A DNA stretch of 64,000 nt from Psychrobacter immobilis (GCF_904846285.1 NZ_CAJHAD010000002.1:172371-236370), one strand, 5' to 3'; positions 8,577 through 18,193 are shown, counted from the first letter of the stretch. A program made the numbers and translations. The notes: a model not told the origin generated them from the letters alone.

Positions 8577-9383
8577 TTATAGCAGCATCTCTAACACAAA
8601 CTTACTACCGACAAAGCCGATCGCCAATAAAATAAACGCATAAATGGTTATGTTGGCAGCGCGTTTGCCACGCCAACCAGCACGCCAGTTGCCTAGTAAT
8701 AGCGTGCCAAATAGTAGCCAAGATAGGACGCTAAAGACGGTTTTATGGGCAAGGTGCTGCGCCATCAAGTCTTCTACGTAAACAAAGCCAATCCCAAGCG
8801 CGATACTTAGCAAGACAAAGCCGACCAATAGCATGTCGAACAATAGACTTTCCATGCTCTGCAAAGACGGCAGTTTATTCACCCAAAAGCGATGAATCGA
8901 CTGGTGTTTTAGCTCACGTATTTGTAAGCGCAAAAATAGCGCTTGCAGCGCTGCCATCAGCAGCACACAATAGGCGGCAAGTGATAGTAGGATATGCGCT
9001 TCAAGCCCAACACTGATATCCATAATGGGACGGTAAGGGGCGCGGCCAATATAACCGATAATCATCCCTATCAACGCCGTCGGTGCTGCTAAAATACCAA
9101 GACTGACGATAGGACGGTACAAACTAAAGATAACGTAGAAAAACAAGAAAAATAAACTGATCAGGCTAATGATGTTAAACAGATTGAAATTTAGCCCGTA
9201 TAGCGTGACCACATGCGGATAGAGTAATGCTGCATGTGCCAGCATACCGACAACCAATAAACCTAAGCTCGCGCCTTTGTGGATAGGTCTATCCTGAATC
9301 AGCGCCCAACCAATGTAGATGCTGACTAAAATATAAACCATGCCAGCGACTAAAAATGCAAGTTGCAAGATAAAAAACCTCAT
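8577..9383 (-). CDS. ypjD: Cytochrome c assembly (CcsA/YpjD-type) inner membrane protein
   Basis: The 268 residues include about eight hydrophobic segments spread along the whole length. The central motif A-H-I-L-L-S-L-A-A-Y and the C-terminal H-K-T-V-F-S-V-L-S-W-L are the features of the CcsA/YpjD family, whose His residues resemble heme ligands in cytochrome c biogenesis proteins. The gene is divergent from ffh, exactly the arrangement of ypjD and ffh in many gammaproteobacteria, which supports orthology. Its precise function is uncertain; membrane location is clear. It converges with purU on the shared terminator. Confidence 0.82.
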   Translation of the reverse strand: MRFFILQLAFLVAGMVYILVSIYIGWALIQDRPIHKGASLGLLVVGMLAHAALLYPHVVTLYGLNFNLFNIISLISLFFLFFYVIFSLYRPIVSLGILAAPTALIGMIIGYIGRAPYRPIMDISVGLEAHILLSLAAYCVLLMAALQALFLRLQIRELKHQSIHRFWVNKLPSLQSMESLLFDMLLVGFVLLSIALGIGFVYVEDLMAQHLAHKTVFSVLSWLLFGTLLLGNWRAGWRGKRAANITIYAFILLAIGFVGSKFVLEMLL

Positions 9384-9654
9384 CTCATAATGCCCGTAAA
9401 ATACGCGCTTAATTTAATGCTAAAGTGGTATTATTAGAATAATTACCCAATTTATCATAAAATGGCAATCAATTGAGCACCATCTTATGTATTCCTGATA
9501 AATGCTTGGCAATTGAGCTTGAATACCTGCCATCGCATACCCTAATAGTATTTATCCGCTCTTTAACTCGCGAAGCCCATCTCTATTAAGAGCTAAGTTT
9601 CAATATGAGACAGAGCTAAGTTTAATCAAGAATTATTTTAACTGAGAGTTATTT

Positions 9655-11205
9655 ATGTTTGATACCTTAACAGAACGCTTATCGTCGAGCCTACGCAATA
9701 TCGCCGGTACAGGGCAACTGACCGAAGACAATATTAAAGACACTTTACGTGAAGTGCGCATGGCGCTGCTAGAAGCCGATGTGGCATTGCCAGTTACTCG
9801 CGATTTTGTGAAGCGGGTGAAAGAGCAAGCACTTGGTGCTGAGGTGCTCAAAGAATTAGCGCCAGGACAGGCATTTGTCAAAATCGTCCATGACGAGCTG
9901 ACCGAAATGATGGGCAGTGCCAATCAGCAGCTTGAGATGACAGGCAAGCCACCTGTTGTCTATTTGCTGGCAGGTTTACAAGGTGCGGGTAAAACTACCA
10001 CTGCTGGTAAACTGGCAAAGTTCTTACAAGAGCGCCATAAGAAAAAAGTCATGCTGGTATCTGCTGACGTCTATCGTCCAGCAGCAATTGCCCAGCTCGA
10101 GCAAGTCGCTGGGCAAGTAAATGCCAAGTTCGTTAACTCAAGTAGCGACGAAAACCCAATTGATATTGCGCTACGTGCTATCGAAGAAGCTAAAATCCAG
10201 TATCAAGATATTTTGATCATTGATACAGCGGGTCGTTTGGCTATTGATGAAACCATGATGGATGAAATCAAAGCGTTAACCGCTGCGGTCAATCCTTCTG
10301 AGACCTTGTTTGTCGTTGATGCGATGACCGGTCAGGATGCGGCAAATACTGCCAAAGCCTTTAACGATGCGCTGCCATTAACGGGTGTAATTTTAACTAA
10401 AACCGACGGTGATGCTCGAGGCGGTGCGGCGCTTTCTGTACGCGCTATCACAGGTAAACCGATCAAATTCTTGGGTCGCGGCGAAAAACTAGACGCGTTA
10501 GAGCTGTTCCATCCTGAACGTATCGCCCAACGTATCCTTGGAATGGGTGATGTACTGAGCTTGGTTGAAGAGGTTGAGCAAAAAATCGACCGTGATAAAG
10601 CCGAAAAGATGGCGAAAAAGATGCAAAAGGGCGGCGAGTTCGACCTTGAAGATCTATTGACCCAGTTCCAGCAAATGAAAAGTATGGGCGGCATGGCAGG
10701 CTTCTTAGATAAGATGCCAGGTATGGGCGGCTCTGATATACAAAAAGCGGTCGAAGAAGCCAAGCCAGAAGAAAAAGTACGTGAGATGGAAGCATTGATT
10801 AATTCAATGACGCCATTTGAGCGCAAAAATCCTGACAAAATTAACCCAAGCCGTAAGCGCCGTATTGCTGCCGGTTCTGGGCGTGAGATTCAAGACGTCA
10901 ACCGTTTGCTCAAGCAGCACAAGCAAATGGCAAAAATGATGAAAATGATTTCCAAGCCTGAAGGTATCAGTAAAATGATGAAGTCGATGCAAGGATTGAT
11001 GGGTGGCGGCGGAGCAGGTGGCGGCGGTGGTGGTCCATTATTCGGTGGCGGTGGTCAGCAAGGCGGTGTCAAAGATGTGAACCCGCAGCAAATGGCAAAG
11101 CAAATGGGACTTGATCCAAACAATATGCCTAGCACTGAAGAGATGCAAAAGCAGATGCAAGAGCTACAAGGCCAAGCACCTAAGAGTTTCAAAAAACGTT
11201 TTTAA
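9655..11205 (+). CDS. ffh: Signal recognition particle protein Ffh
   Basis: This SRP54 GTPase binds 4.5S RNA and signal sequences of nascent membrane proteins and delivers ribosomes to FtsY. Domain order: N-domain helices (1-90), then the G domain with G-L-Q-G-A-G-K-T-T-T near 103, D-T-A-G-R, T-K-T-D-G-D-A-R-G-G and G-R-G-E-K. The M domain is methionine-rich with the RNA-binding S-R-K-R-R-I-A-A-G-S-G segment near residue 400. The 516-residue length exceeds E. coli Ffh (453) because of a glycine-rich tail (about 447-475) and a Met/Gln-rich end. A simple terminator follows the stop. Confidence 0.97.
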   Translation: MFDTLTERLSSSLRNIAGTGQLTEDNIKDTLREVRMALLEADVALPVTRDFVKRVKEQALGAEVLKELAPGQAFVKIVHDELTEMMGSANQQLEMTGKPPVVYLLAGLQGAGKTTTAGKLAKFLQERHKKKVMLVSADVYRPAAIAQLEQVAGQVNAKFVNSSSDENPIDIALRAIEEAKIQYQDILIIDTAGRLAIDETMMDEIKALTAAVNPSETLFVVDAMTGQDAANTAKAFNDALPLTGVILTKTDGDARGGAALSVRAITGKPIKFLGRGEKLDALELFHPERIAQRILGMGDVLSLVEEVEQKIDRDKAEKMAKKMQKGGEFDLEDLLTQFQQMKSMGGMAGFLDKMPGMGGSDIQKAVEEAKPEEKVREMEALINSMTPFERKNPDKINPSRKRRIAAGSGREIQDVNRLLKQHKQMAKMMKMISKPEGISKMMKSMQGLMGGGGAGGGGGGPLFGGGGQQGGVKDVNPQQMAKQMGLDPNNMPSTEEMQKQMQELQGQAPKSFKKRF

Positions 11206-11240
11206 ATAATATTACTGCTATTAGCAAAAATTTTTCACCA

Positions 11241-11276
11241 AAACCTCAAAGCTAAATGGGCTTTGAGGTTTTTTTA
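11241..11276 (+). terminator. Terminator after ffh
   Basis: AACCTCAAAGC and GCTTTGAGGTT arms enclose a short loop and are followed by seven T residues. It lies 36 bases after the ffh stop. Confidence 0.9.
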
Positions 11277-11414
11277 TGTTTTAACTGCTTAAGTAATTTT
11301 CCATAAAGAAACTATTAAAAATTATGAAAAATATAGAAAGTCGGTTAATTAGTCTATCCTAAATGCTATGATAGGCGCTGTTTTATAATGCCAAGCGAAT
11401 AAGCCGAGGTTGTG

Positions 11415-12113
11415 ATGTTTTTAGCAATGGATACCGTGTTTGATCAGTGTTCGATCGCGATTTTAGATGCCAATGGTCAGGTGCTGTCGAGTCATACTGA
11501 GACGGGTAAACGCCAGCAGACCCAGCAAATCCTGCCGATGATTGATGCCGCATTGTCTGAGGCTAAAGTTCGTCTTGCGGACATACAAGCATTGATATTC
11601 AACCGCGGTCCTGGCGCATTTAGTGGTATACGAATCAATACGGCAGTGGTGCAAGCGCTATCTGTCGCACATGATATTCCTTGTGTGGGTGTCTCAAGCC
11701 TGCAAGCGATTGCCCAATGTGCGTATAAAAAGTACGGCTTGACGCAAGTTTATAGCGCTCTTGATGCGCGTATGCAGCAAGTTTATTTTGGGCAGTACTC
11801 AATTTTAGGCGATGTAGCAGGCAATGCTATCATGCAGCCAGTGTTGGCTACTGATAGCGATAGCACCGAGCAACTGCTTGATTATGACAGCCAAACAACG
11901 CTTAATCTGCCTATCGTCGGTAATGGTGCGGTGTTATTAAAAGCACATGACGGACAAGTATGCCATGAGGATGTTTGGCCGGATGCGGTAGTAATCGGAC
12001 AACTGGGTATCGCACAGTTCATAAAATCTGGCGGTACCGATGCCGCCAATGCCTTACCAAGATACTTGCGTAATCAAGCATGGAAAACGCTGAAAGAGCA
12101 AGGTAAGGCTTAG
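11415..12113 (+). CDS. tsaB: tRNA threonylcarbamoyladenosine biosynthesis protein TsaB
   Basis: This is the scaffold and regulatory subunit of the TsaB-TsaD-TsaE complex that makes N6-threonylcarbamoyladenosine at position 37 of ANN-decoding tRNAs. The 232-residue ASKHA-fold protein shows the N-terminal M-D-T-V-F-D strand and the characteristic F-N-R-G-P-G-A-F-S-G-I-R-I motif near residue 60, followed by A-L-S-V-A-H. A GTG at 11412 is also possible, but the ATG at 11415 is better spaced from the CCGAGG ribosome site. A TATAAT at 11384 could be its -10 box. The gene stands alone, with uppP starting 127 bases later. Confidence 0.93.
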   Translation: MFLAMDTVFDQCSIAILDANGQVLSSHTETGKRQQTQQILPMIDAALSEAKVRLADIQALIFNRGPGAFSGIRINTAVVQALSVAHDIPCVGVSSLQAIAQCAYKKYGLTQVYSALDARMQQVYFGQYSILGDVAGNAIMQPVLATDSDSTEQLLDYDSQTTLNLPIVGNGAVLLKAHDGQVCHEDVWPDAVVIGQLGIAQFIKSGGTDAANALPRYLRNQAWKTLKEQGKA

Positions 12114-12240
12114 TGTAAGTTTTATAAAGCTAGGATTTATTTTTAATGACTAAATAACTAGCGTTAAGAAAATATTAAAGATTATAAGAGCAACGATCAT
12201 ATAGGACAGGCAATAGCGCTGTTTTTTTAGGGAAGCAACT

Positions 12241-13083
12241 GTGGATATACTGTTATTAATCCAAGCGGTCATCATGGGTATCGTTGAAGGTATCACTGAG
12301 TTTTTACCCATCTCTAGTACGGGGTATTTAATTTTATCAGCCGACTTAATGAGTTTTTGGACCAAAGAAAAGGTTGATTTGTTTGTAGTGGTGGTGCAAT
12401 TTGGCGCTATCTTTGCGGTCATTTATGACTACTGGGGTCGACTATGGCAAGCACTGATGGGCTTACTGACCGGTAAAGCAGAAGGAATGAGCAACCCAAG
12501 ACAGTTAGGTTTAAGCTTAATTGTCGCGACCATTCCGGTGATGATTGTTGGCTTTACCTTCGCTGATGAAATTAAGGCGTATTTATTTAACCCTATCGTC
12601 GTGGCAATTATGCTGATTATAGGTGGTCTATTGATCTTCTATGTCGAGAATCGACCTAAAATGATTATTGCACAAGAAGCAGAAGACGTCACTCTAAAAA
12701 CGGCATTGATGATTGGTTTGATGCAATGTCTAGCCTTGATACCAGGGACTTCACGCTCCGGTGCGACTATTATTGGCGCACTATGGCTTGGCGTCTCACG
12801 TAAGGCTTCTGCTGAGTTTTCTTTCTTTTTGGGTATTCCAGTTATCGTAGGCGCGGCGTTATTAGATTTACTCAAGCACCATGACGTATTGACCAGTAGT
12901 GAAGATTGGCTCGTATTGGGCATCGGCACCGTGGTGTCATTTATCGTCGCCTTGCTTTGTATTCGCTTATTGGTTGCTTGGGTCAGCCGTCGTGACTTTA
13001 AAATCTTTGCATGGCTACGTATTATCACTGGTGTGTTGGTACTAATTGCCGCTTGGGGTTTTGGCTATCAAATGGCAGGCTAG
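12241..13083 (+). CDS. uppP: Undecaprenyl-diphosphatase
   Basis: This inner membrane enzyme dephosphorylates undecaprenyl diphosphate to recycle the lipid carrier for peptidoglycan and other surface polymers; extra copies give bacitracin resistance. The 280-residue protein has about eight membrane segments and both family signatures: G-I-V-E-G-I-T-E-F-L-P-I-S-S-T-G near the N terminus (catalytic Glu and Ser) and P-G-T-S-R-S-G-A-T-I near residue 178. The start codon is GTG at 12241, preceded by AGGGA at a good distance. rsmJ follows after 40 bases and may be co-transcribed. Confidence 0.95.
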   Translation: MDILLLIQAVIMGIVEGITEFLPISSTGYLILSADLMSFWTKEKVDLFVVVVQFGAIFAVIYDYWGRLWQALMGLLTGKAEGMSNPRQLGLSLIVATIPVMIVGFTFADEIKAYLFNPIVVAIMLIIGGLLIFYVENRPKMIIAQEAEDVTLKTALMIGLMQCLALIPGTSRSGATIIGALWLGVSRKASAEFSFFLGIPVIVGAALLDLLKHHDVLTSSEDWLVLGIGTVVSFIVALLCIRLLVAWVSRRDFKIFAWLRIITGVLVLIAAWGFGYQMAG

Positions 13084-13123
13084 GAACGTTATGGCTTTGT
13101 AAGTCATCAAAGAGAGGGCGATC

Positions 13124-14011
13124 ATGAGCAGTTTGCAACCAGTATCTAGTAGCTTTACGCATTGCCAACTTGTCTACGTGAGTGAGTCACAGGACGTACA
13201 GGTTGAAAATCTACAAGCACTAATAGCTCAGCATCAACTGCCCATTATTTTAAATCCTGAGTTGTTTACCGAAAAGCTCACTCAAAAACGTCGCCAGCAA
13301 TTAAGCCAGACAGCCACTCAATCTATCTTGTTGTTGGATGAAAAAAACAAGCTTTCATGGCTGAGTGATGGGTTAAGCGTTGCACCAGAATGGGATAAGC
13401 TACAACGCCGTGTAGTAAGTGCGGGACGCAAGTCTGAGCTGTTATTACAAGCTGCAAAAATTACATCGGACAGCACAGTCATCGATGCGACCGCAGGCTT
13501 TGGGCACGACAGCCTAATATTAGCCAGTACCGGCGCACAGGTCATTATGCTTGAGCAGCAGCCGTTGATGGCGTTGTTATTGCTGGCAGAACAGCTGCGT
13601 ATGAATACGCTGCCAAATTGGCAAAAGCTGATGTCACGTTTGCAGATTATTAATACCGATGCGCTCAATTACTTTGCAAAACTACAAGCTGAGGCGATAG
13701 ATGACCCTAAAGCAATCGATGTGGTATATCTCGACCCTATGTTTCCAGAGGATAGCTATCAAGATAGCAAGACGGGTAAAGGCGCTAAAGTGGGTAAGCA
13801 TATGCAAGCATTGCACCAGTTAGCATGTCCACCAACGCCAGAAGAAGAGATGCAGCTGCTGCAATCTGCGCAAGCAGTCGTCAGTCAAAGTGCCCAAACG
13901 GCTGGCCGCGTGATCGTCAAGCGTCCGCAGTTTGCGCCGCAACTTGCTCATCAATCAGCAAGTGAGAGCTGGCATAACGAAGCAGTACGCTTTGACGGTT
14001 ATTTTGTTTGA
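13124..14011 (+). CDS. rsmJ: 16S rRNA (guanine1516-N2)-methyltransferase
   Basis: This class I SAM-dependent methyltransferase acts on G1516 of 16S rRNA. The 295-residue sequence shows the RsmJ pattern: G-R-K-S-E-L-L-L-Q-A-A-K before motif I, motif I as V-I-D-A-T-A-G-F-G-H-D-S near residue 125, acidic L-E-Q-Q-P after strand 2, and the catalytic D-V-V-Y-L-D-P-M-F-P near 200. A C-terminal V-K-R-P segment completes the set. It is longer than E. coli RsmJ (250) because of N-terminal and internal insertions. A GAGAGGG ribosome site precedes the ATG. Confidence 0.9.
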   Translation: MSSLQPVSSSFTHCQLVYVSESQDVQVENLQALIAQHQLPIILNPELFTEKLTQKRRQQLSQTATQSILLLDEKNKLSWLSDGLSVAPEWDKLQRRVVSAGRKSELLLQAAKITSDSTVIDATAGFGHDSLILASTGAQVIMLEQQPLMALLLLAEQLRMNTLPNWQKLMSRLQIINTDALNYFAKLQAEAIDDPKAIDVVYLDPMFPEDSYQDSKTGKGAKVGKHMQALHQLACPPTPEEEMQLLQSAQAVVSQSAQTAGRVIVKRPQFAPQLAHQSASESWHNEAVRFDGYFV

Positions 14012-14130
14012 TGGCTGCTATTTTAAAATATTTTTTATAATAAGCAATTTACTGAGTTATTAAGCTTAGAATGCGCAGTTAAAAACTTTATGTTTTCCAA
14101 GTTTGGATTTGTTGAATTTAGGAGCAGGGA

Positions 14131-14373
14131 ATGTCAACGCTAATAATATGGATGATGGGTGCAGGTTTATTATTGATCAATATCGTTCTACGTACGCGAA
14201 TATTAAGACTGGAAGCGCGTTTAAAAGAGTTTAGTCGTCCTGAAGATTATTTAGCGTTTTTGCGTGAGCAAACCAAACAAAAAGACAAAGTTTCTGCGAT
14301 CAAAGCTTTGCGCAAACAATATCCTGAGCTGTCGCTCATTGAGGCCAATAAATTGTGGCAACAAATCCAGTAG
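14131..14373 (+). CDS. Small membrane-anchored protein with L7/L12 C-terminal-like end
   Basis: The protein has 80 residues: one N-terminal membrane helix (2-20), a basic/acidic coiled stretch, and a C-terminal 30 residues reading K-V-S-A-I-K-A-L-R-K and S-L-I-E-A-N-K-L-W. This resembles the helix of the ribosomal L7/L12 C-terminal domain (K-V-x-V-I-K-x-V-R ... L-x-E-A-K). Such membrane-anchored L7/L12-CTD-like proteins exist in many bacteria without known function. AGGAGCAGGGA precedes the ATG, a strong ribosome site. The gene lies between rsmJ and ubiA on the same strand. Confidence 0.65.
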   Translation: MSTLIIWMMGAGLLLINIVLRTRILRLEARLKEFSRPEDYLAFLREQTKQKDKVSAIKALRKQYPELSLIEANKLWQQIQ

Positions 14374-14465
14374 CTATTAGATTTATTAACCAATCCATCT
14401 AATAGCTGCCGAAAAAGTAGGTAAACACATATCCAAAATATTCTATCAATGATAATTAAAATACC

Positions 14466-15383
14466 ATGACATTTAACGACAAACTGCAAGCCTACCTGCA
14501 ACTGACGCGCTTTGATAAGCCAGTAGGTATAGAGTTATTACTATGGCCAACACTGTGGGGTGTGATGCTGGCTGCCATGGGTCATGCGCAGCAGCAAGGG
14601 GCAAGTGCGGGTCTGCCAAGTCTCAAAATATTGCTGATATTTGCGTTGGGCGCAATTTTTATGCGGGCGGCGGGCTGTGCGATCAATGACTTTGCTGATC
14701 GTAAGGTTGATGGTCATGTCAGCCGTACCAAAGGCCGTCCATTAGCAGATGGGCGTCTATCTGCTAAAGAAGCCATTGCTGCTTTTTTGGTATTGGTATT
14801 ACTTAGTGCCAGTTTGCTGTTCTTTTTGCCTATTGCAGTCTTCTACTGGTCGCTTGGTGCCGTTATATTAGCGTTTATTTATCCATTCATGAAACGTTTT
14901 ACCCATTTGCCGCAAGTGTTTTTAGCGGCAGCTTTTGGTTGGGCGATACCAATGGCCTATGTCGCCATACAAGGCGCACCTGATATCTGGTGTTGGCTGT
15001 TGTTTATTGCTTATATGTGTTGGACAGTGGCTTATGATACCCAGTACGCCATGGCTGACCGTGAGGATGATTTAAAGATTGGGGTCAAATCAACGGCGAT
15101 ATTATTTGGTCGCTATGACGTGATTATTATCTCACTGCTACAAACCGTATTTTTACTTATTATGGGTGCGGTCATGTGGCATTACTTTGCGCCAACCAGT
15201 GTAGGTGTGATACCCGTATTTGGTTTGGCGCTAGTAGCGATGATGTTTGCCAAGCAAAACAGTGCTTGTGCCAGTCGTCAAGCTATGGCCTGCTTTCAGG
15301 CGTTTTTAGCCAATATATGGGTAGGGCGTTACGTCTTTGCTCTTATCGCAATCGCTTGTCTATGGACGACTTTTAATGGATAA
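14466..15383 (+). CDS. ubiA: 4-hydroxybenzoate octaprenyltransferase
   Basis: This inner membrane prenyltransferase attaches the polyprenyl chain to 4-hydroxybenzoate in ubiquinone synthesis. The 305 residues have about eight or nine membrane segments and both Asp-rich motifs: N-D-F-A-D-R-K-V-D near residue 74 and [14 protein letters not shown] near 190, which bind Mg-pyrophosphate. The T-R-F-D-K-P-V-G N-terminal motif is also typical. The usual neighbour ubiC (chorismate lyase) is not here. Its stop overlaps the start of the DUF4112 gene by 8 bases. Confidence 0.95.
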   Translation: MTFNDKLQAYLQLTRFDKPVGIELLLWPTLWGVMLAAMGHAQQQGASAGLPSLKILLIFALGAIFMRAAGCAINDFADRKVDGHVSRTKGRPLADGRLSAKEAIAAFLVLVLLSASLLFFLPIAVFYWSLGAVILAFIYPFMKRFTHLPQVFLAAAFGWAIPMAYVAIQGAPDIWCWLLFIAYMCWTVAYDTQYAMADREDDLKIGVKSTAILFGRYDVIIISLLQTVFLLIMGAVMWHYFAPTSVGVIPVFGLALVAMMFAKQNSACASRQAMACFQAFLANIWVGRYVFALIAIACLWTTFNG

Positions 15384-16053
15384 CTTCAAGAAGCTCTCAA
15401 AGTCAAAAGTGAAAAGGAGTGCGGATATTAATGCGCCAGTCATCGATTATCAGGCAAAGCTGGCTGAGCATGGGTTAACACGCGAGCAAGTTATTGCGAC
15501 CGAGCGTAAATTGGCAAAGTTTGCCAATACCATGGATTCGCTCGTACGGGTGCCGTTTACCAAACAAGGCATGGGTGCCGATGCGGCGCTCTCGACCATT
15601 CCGCTGGCAGGAGATTTGGCGGGACTCGCTCTTACAAGCTATGCTTTTGTATTAGGTCGTCAGTTGGGCGTGCCTGCGCATAAAATGACGCCAGCAGTTA
15701 GGCTGGCGCTGGTTGATATGGTGGTTGGTATCGTACCTGGTATCGGCACGGTGCTAGATATTTTTATTCGTCCCAGTCGTAAGACATTGAGTATCGTACA
15801 TGAACATTTACACGATGAGTACGGCATCACCGAAACCATGCATATGGATCGACCGTTTTTGCATCAATCATTAGAAGATAAGCAACAACAAAGCCGCTTT
15901 GCTTTTTTTTGGCGCAATCCTGTCGTTGCTTGGCTATATTTGCACATTCCTGATCTGCTTGGATTAATCGTTATTGTGGTCATCGGTTGGGGCTTATGGG
16001 CGATGATAAGCTGGCTGGTCAGTTTATTTGGTAAGACCACTGGTTTTGGCTAA
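15376..16053 (+). CDS. DUF4112 membrane protein
   Basis: The chosen start is the ATG at 15376, overlapping the ubiA stop by 8 bases; the longer frame to 15337 lies inside ubiA and is unlikely. The 225-residue product shows the DUF4112 pattern: [16 protein letters not shown], then two hydrophobic helices around [14 protein letters not shown] and [15 protein letters not shown] third hydrophobic pair lies at the C terminus. Function is unknown. The overlap implies translational coupling with ubiA. Confidence 0.8.
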   Translation: MDNFKKLSKSKVKRSADINAPVIDYQAKLAEHGLTREQVIATERKLAKFANTMDSLVRVPFTKQGMGADAALSTIPLAGDLAGLALTSYAFVLGRQLGVPAHKMTPAVRLALVDMVVGIVPGIGTVLDIFIRPSRKTLSIVHEHLHDEYGITETMHMDRPFLHQSLEDKQQQSRFAFFWRNPVVAWLYLHIPDLLGLIVIVVIGWGLWAMISWLVSLFGKTTGFG

Positions 16054-16067
16054 AGGCAAAGCAGAGC

Positions 16068-16110
16068 AAAAAAGGCGGTAAGCATTTATAATGTTTGCCG
16101 CCTTTTTTAT
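16068..16110. terminator. Bidirectional terminator between the DUF4112 gene and the MliC-like gene
   Basis: AAAAAAGGCGGTAAGCAT pairs with ATGTTTGCCGCCTTTTTT through two G-T wobbles around a five-base loop. It is flanked by A- and T-runs and sits between convergent genes. Confidence 0.9.
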
Positions 16111-16162
16111 TGCTGAATTTATTATCTTTAACAGGCTCTAAGCCAAATTTTTATTGATAACA

Positions 16163-16780
16163 TTATTCGGCGATGACTTCTGCCTCTACACTGATGGCCT
16201 CAAAGCTCATTGTTTTATTATTTTGAATAAGGTCAATGCTACTACCGCCGCCATGGCTGACCAGCTGAATATTGCCATCGTTTGAGCGATAAGTAGGGTT
16301 ATTGCCTTGACCCTCTGGCGCACTCAAAGTCATTTTTGGTTTATTGGGCAGGGTGACGATAGCGTTAAGCACGCCTTTTTCTGACGTCTCAAAGATTACA
16401 AATAACGTTTCACCGCTGGCGCTGCGATAGTTGACATCGGTGATTTGTGCGCCTTTGATGGCTTGTTCTGGATTGGGCGCTATCGCAGCACTATTTCCTG
16501 AAGTATCCGCTGCGCCAAGCTCATTTTCCAATTCACTTAAGCTCCTATCTGCTTCTGTATTAACAGCAGACTTAGCAGTATCTTCATCAGCAACTTTCGG
16601 TGCATTAATATTCGAGCTTACTGGCGTCGTTTGGGTGGTTGTGTCAGCAGAATTCTCATTAACGGTCTCAGGTTCTGGCGTCTTTTGGCAAGCACTCAGT
16701 AGTGACAGGATTAAAAGAGTAATAGAAATTGTTTTAAAGAATGGTTTTGATTTTACTAAGTTAGAAATATCGGTTTTCAT
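16163..16780 (-). CDS. Lipoprotein with MliC-like C-terminal domain
   Basis: The 205-residue product has a signal peptide ending L-L-S-A-C with lipidated Cys31. A long Ser/Thr/Asn/Glu-rich linker runs to about residue 110. The last 90 residues form a beta-rich domain: V-N-Y-R-S-A-S-G-E-T-L-F-V-I-F, then A-I-V-T-L-P-N-K-P, Y-R-S-N-D-G and S-I-D-L-I. That order resembles the MliC (C-type lysozyme inhibitor) fold, although the usual disulfide Cys residues are not seen. Lysozyme inhibition is therefore a guess. It follows the gene at 16820-17437 by 39 bases, so the two are probably co-transcribed. Confidence 0.6.
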   Translation of the reverse strand: MKTDISNLVKSKPFFKTISITLLILSLLSACQKTPEPETVNENSADTTTQTTPVSSNINAPKVADEDTAKSAVNTEADRSLSELENELGAADTSGNSAAIAPNPEQAIKGAQITDVNYRSASGETLFVIFETSEKGVLNAIVTLPNKPKMTLSAPEGQGNNPTYRSNDGNIQLVSHGGGSSIDLIQNNKTMSFEAISVEAEVIAE

Positions 16781-16819
16781 AATAGACAGCTATCCATTGA
16801 TTAAGGTATTGGCTAGTTT

Positions 16820-17437
16820 TTACTTTAATTTTAATAAATCGTTACTGGTTGCGCTTTCTTGGTAGACATCATCTAAATAGCGACGACTGGCAAGCAGCTT
16901 ATCAACGACGCCACTTTGGCTTTGGATATTTAGCTTTTGTGCAAAGTCCAAAATAGAGTTCAACTGCTCTAACACCATGCTATAACTGGTGACAGATTTA
17001 TCGCGGTCAATAATAACAGTAGTGGCATAATGTGGATCGAGGCTGAGGTAATCATGAATCAGCTCGGGTATGCGTATCTCTATAAGTTTATTGAGGGTAA
17101 ATAGCTGTGATTCAGTGATTTGAACATGGTGCATGCGCTCATACTGTTGACCGATATCGTCCATAATGGCTCGGAATGCTTCAGGAACTTGTTCAGCGTA
17201 AAGGTATTTGATAAACGGATGCTGCGCGGTAAATTTAATAATAGCCAGTCCATCCGTTTTGTCACTTTGCGGCAATGCTTGTTCATTTTTAGACAAGGCG
17301 CTACTGCCTGATGCTAAATATTGTTTATGCCTGTGGGTTGAGTCAATTTGCAGCCGACGAGATTTCTCTTTCATGACAAAAAAGATAGGTACAATAATGA
17401 TAAGGCTGAGTAAAATAAGTAGCGTAAAAAAAGACAT
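16820..17437 (-). CDS. Membrane-anchored protein of unknown function
   Basis: This 205-residue protein has one N-terminal membrane helix (about 3-22) followed by a basic patch and a soluble domain. That domain is mostly helical and contains an L-N-K-L-I-E-I-R-I-P-E-L-I-H-D-Y-L-S-L-D-P segment with a Y-A-T-T-V end, like helical adaptor domains found in other gammaproteobacterial proteins. I do not recognise a named family. It is upstream of, and likely in an operon with, the MliC-like lipoprotein gene. Confidence 0.6.
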   Translation of the reverse strand: MSFFTLLILLSLIIIVPIFFVMKEKSRRLQIDSTHRHKQYLASGSSALSKNEQALPQSDKTDGLAIIKFTAQHPFIKYLYAEQVPEAFRAIMDDIGQQYERMHHVQITESQLFTLNKLIEIRIPELIHDYLSLDPHYATTVIIDRDKSVTSYSMVLEQLNSILDFAQKLNIQSQSGVVDKLLASRRYLDDVYQESATSNDLLKLK

Positions 17438-17609
17438 ATCAATACTCTGTCATAAAAAGCTATAAATATAAAAAAGCACGCATTTTTCTGTGCATATTTG
17501 TGTATCACAACATAACATACTTGTGCTATTTTATCCCAAGGTAGAACACTAGTTGGTAAGTGCTGCGATAAAACAATTAATAATAATGGATAAGTAATTA
17601 AGGACGATA

Positions 17610-18170
17610 ATGGATAATGACACAATTACAAAAAGTCAGCTAGCGGCATATAAGCCAACCACGGCTTATGTAGGTACTTCTTGGGCAGTGATGCTGGTCG
17701 GGGTTTTGGCCTATCTAATGGGGTTATGGAATGCACAAAGTATGCTACTTAACGAAAAGGGCTACTACTTCGCCATTTTAGCACTGGGATTGTATTCAGC
17801 AATCAGCCTACAAAAAACCCTGCGTGACCGTGCAGAAGGTATTCCTACCACCAATCTATATTATCTAATAAGCTGGGCGGCGCTGGCGGTTTCCATTGCA
17901 CTTATTGCTATTGGGTTGATGAACGCCACTGGTTTAAGCTTGAGTGAGAAAGGGTTTTATATGATGGCGTTTACCATGAGTTTATTTGCTGCTGTCACGA
18001 TTCAAAAAAACACCCGAGACGAAGCGCAAATACGTGCATTAATTTCGCCGACAAGTCTTAGTGATGATAGTACCGCCAGAATATCGAATCAAAAATCAGA
18101 CTCAGGAAAATCCTTGTTTGGTTCTGTTAAATCAAGAATAGATAGTCGTGATCAGAGCGATAGTGAATAA
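17610..18170 (+). CDS. yiaA: YiaA-type inner membrane protein
   Basis: The 186-residue protein carries two copies of the YiaA/B domain: P-T-T-A-Y-V-G-T-S-W-A with E-K-G-Y-Y-F and L-Q-K-T-L-R-D-R, then a repeat with L-S-E-K-G-F-Y and I-Q-K-N-T-R-D. There are four membrane helices in total. The C-terminal 45 residues are Ser/Asp-rich, polar and probably disordered. Function is unknown in E. coli. AGGA precedes the ATG. The gene is divergent from the membrane-anchored gene at 16820-17437. Confidence 0.85.
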   Translation: MDNDTITKSQLAAYKPTTAYVGTSWAVMLVGVLAYLMGLWNAQSMLLNEKGYYFAILALGLYSAISLQKTLRDRAEGIPTTNLYYLISWAALAVSIALIAIGLMNATGLSLSEKGFYMMAFTMSLFAAVTIQKNTRDEAQIRALISPTSLSDDSTARISNQKSDSGKSLFGSVKSRIDSRDQSDSE

Positions 18171-18193
18171 TATTTTTACTGTGTCTATAACGG

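Noticed and set aside
10332..10838. Antisense reading frames over ffh
   Set aside because: They lie wholly inside a strongly conserved gene, lack ribosome sites and family motifs, and are shadow frames.
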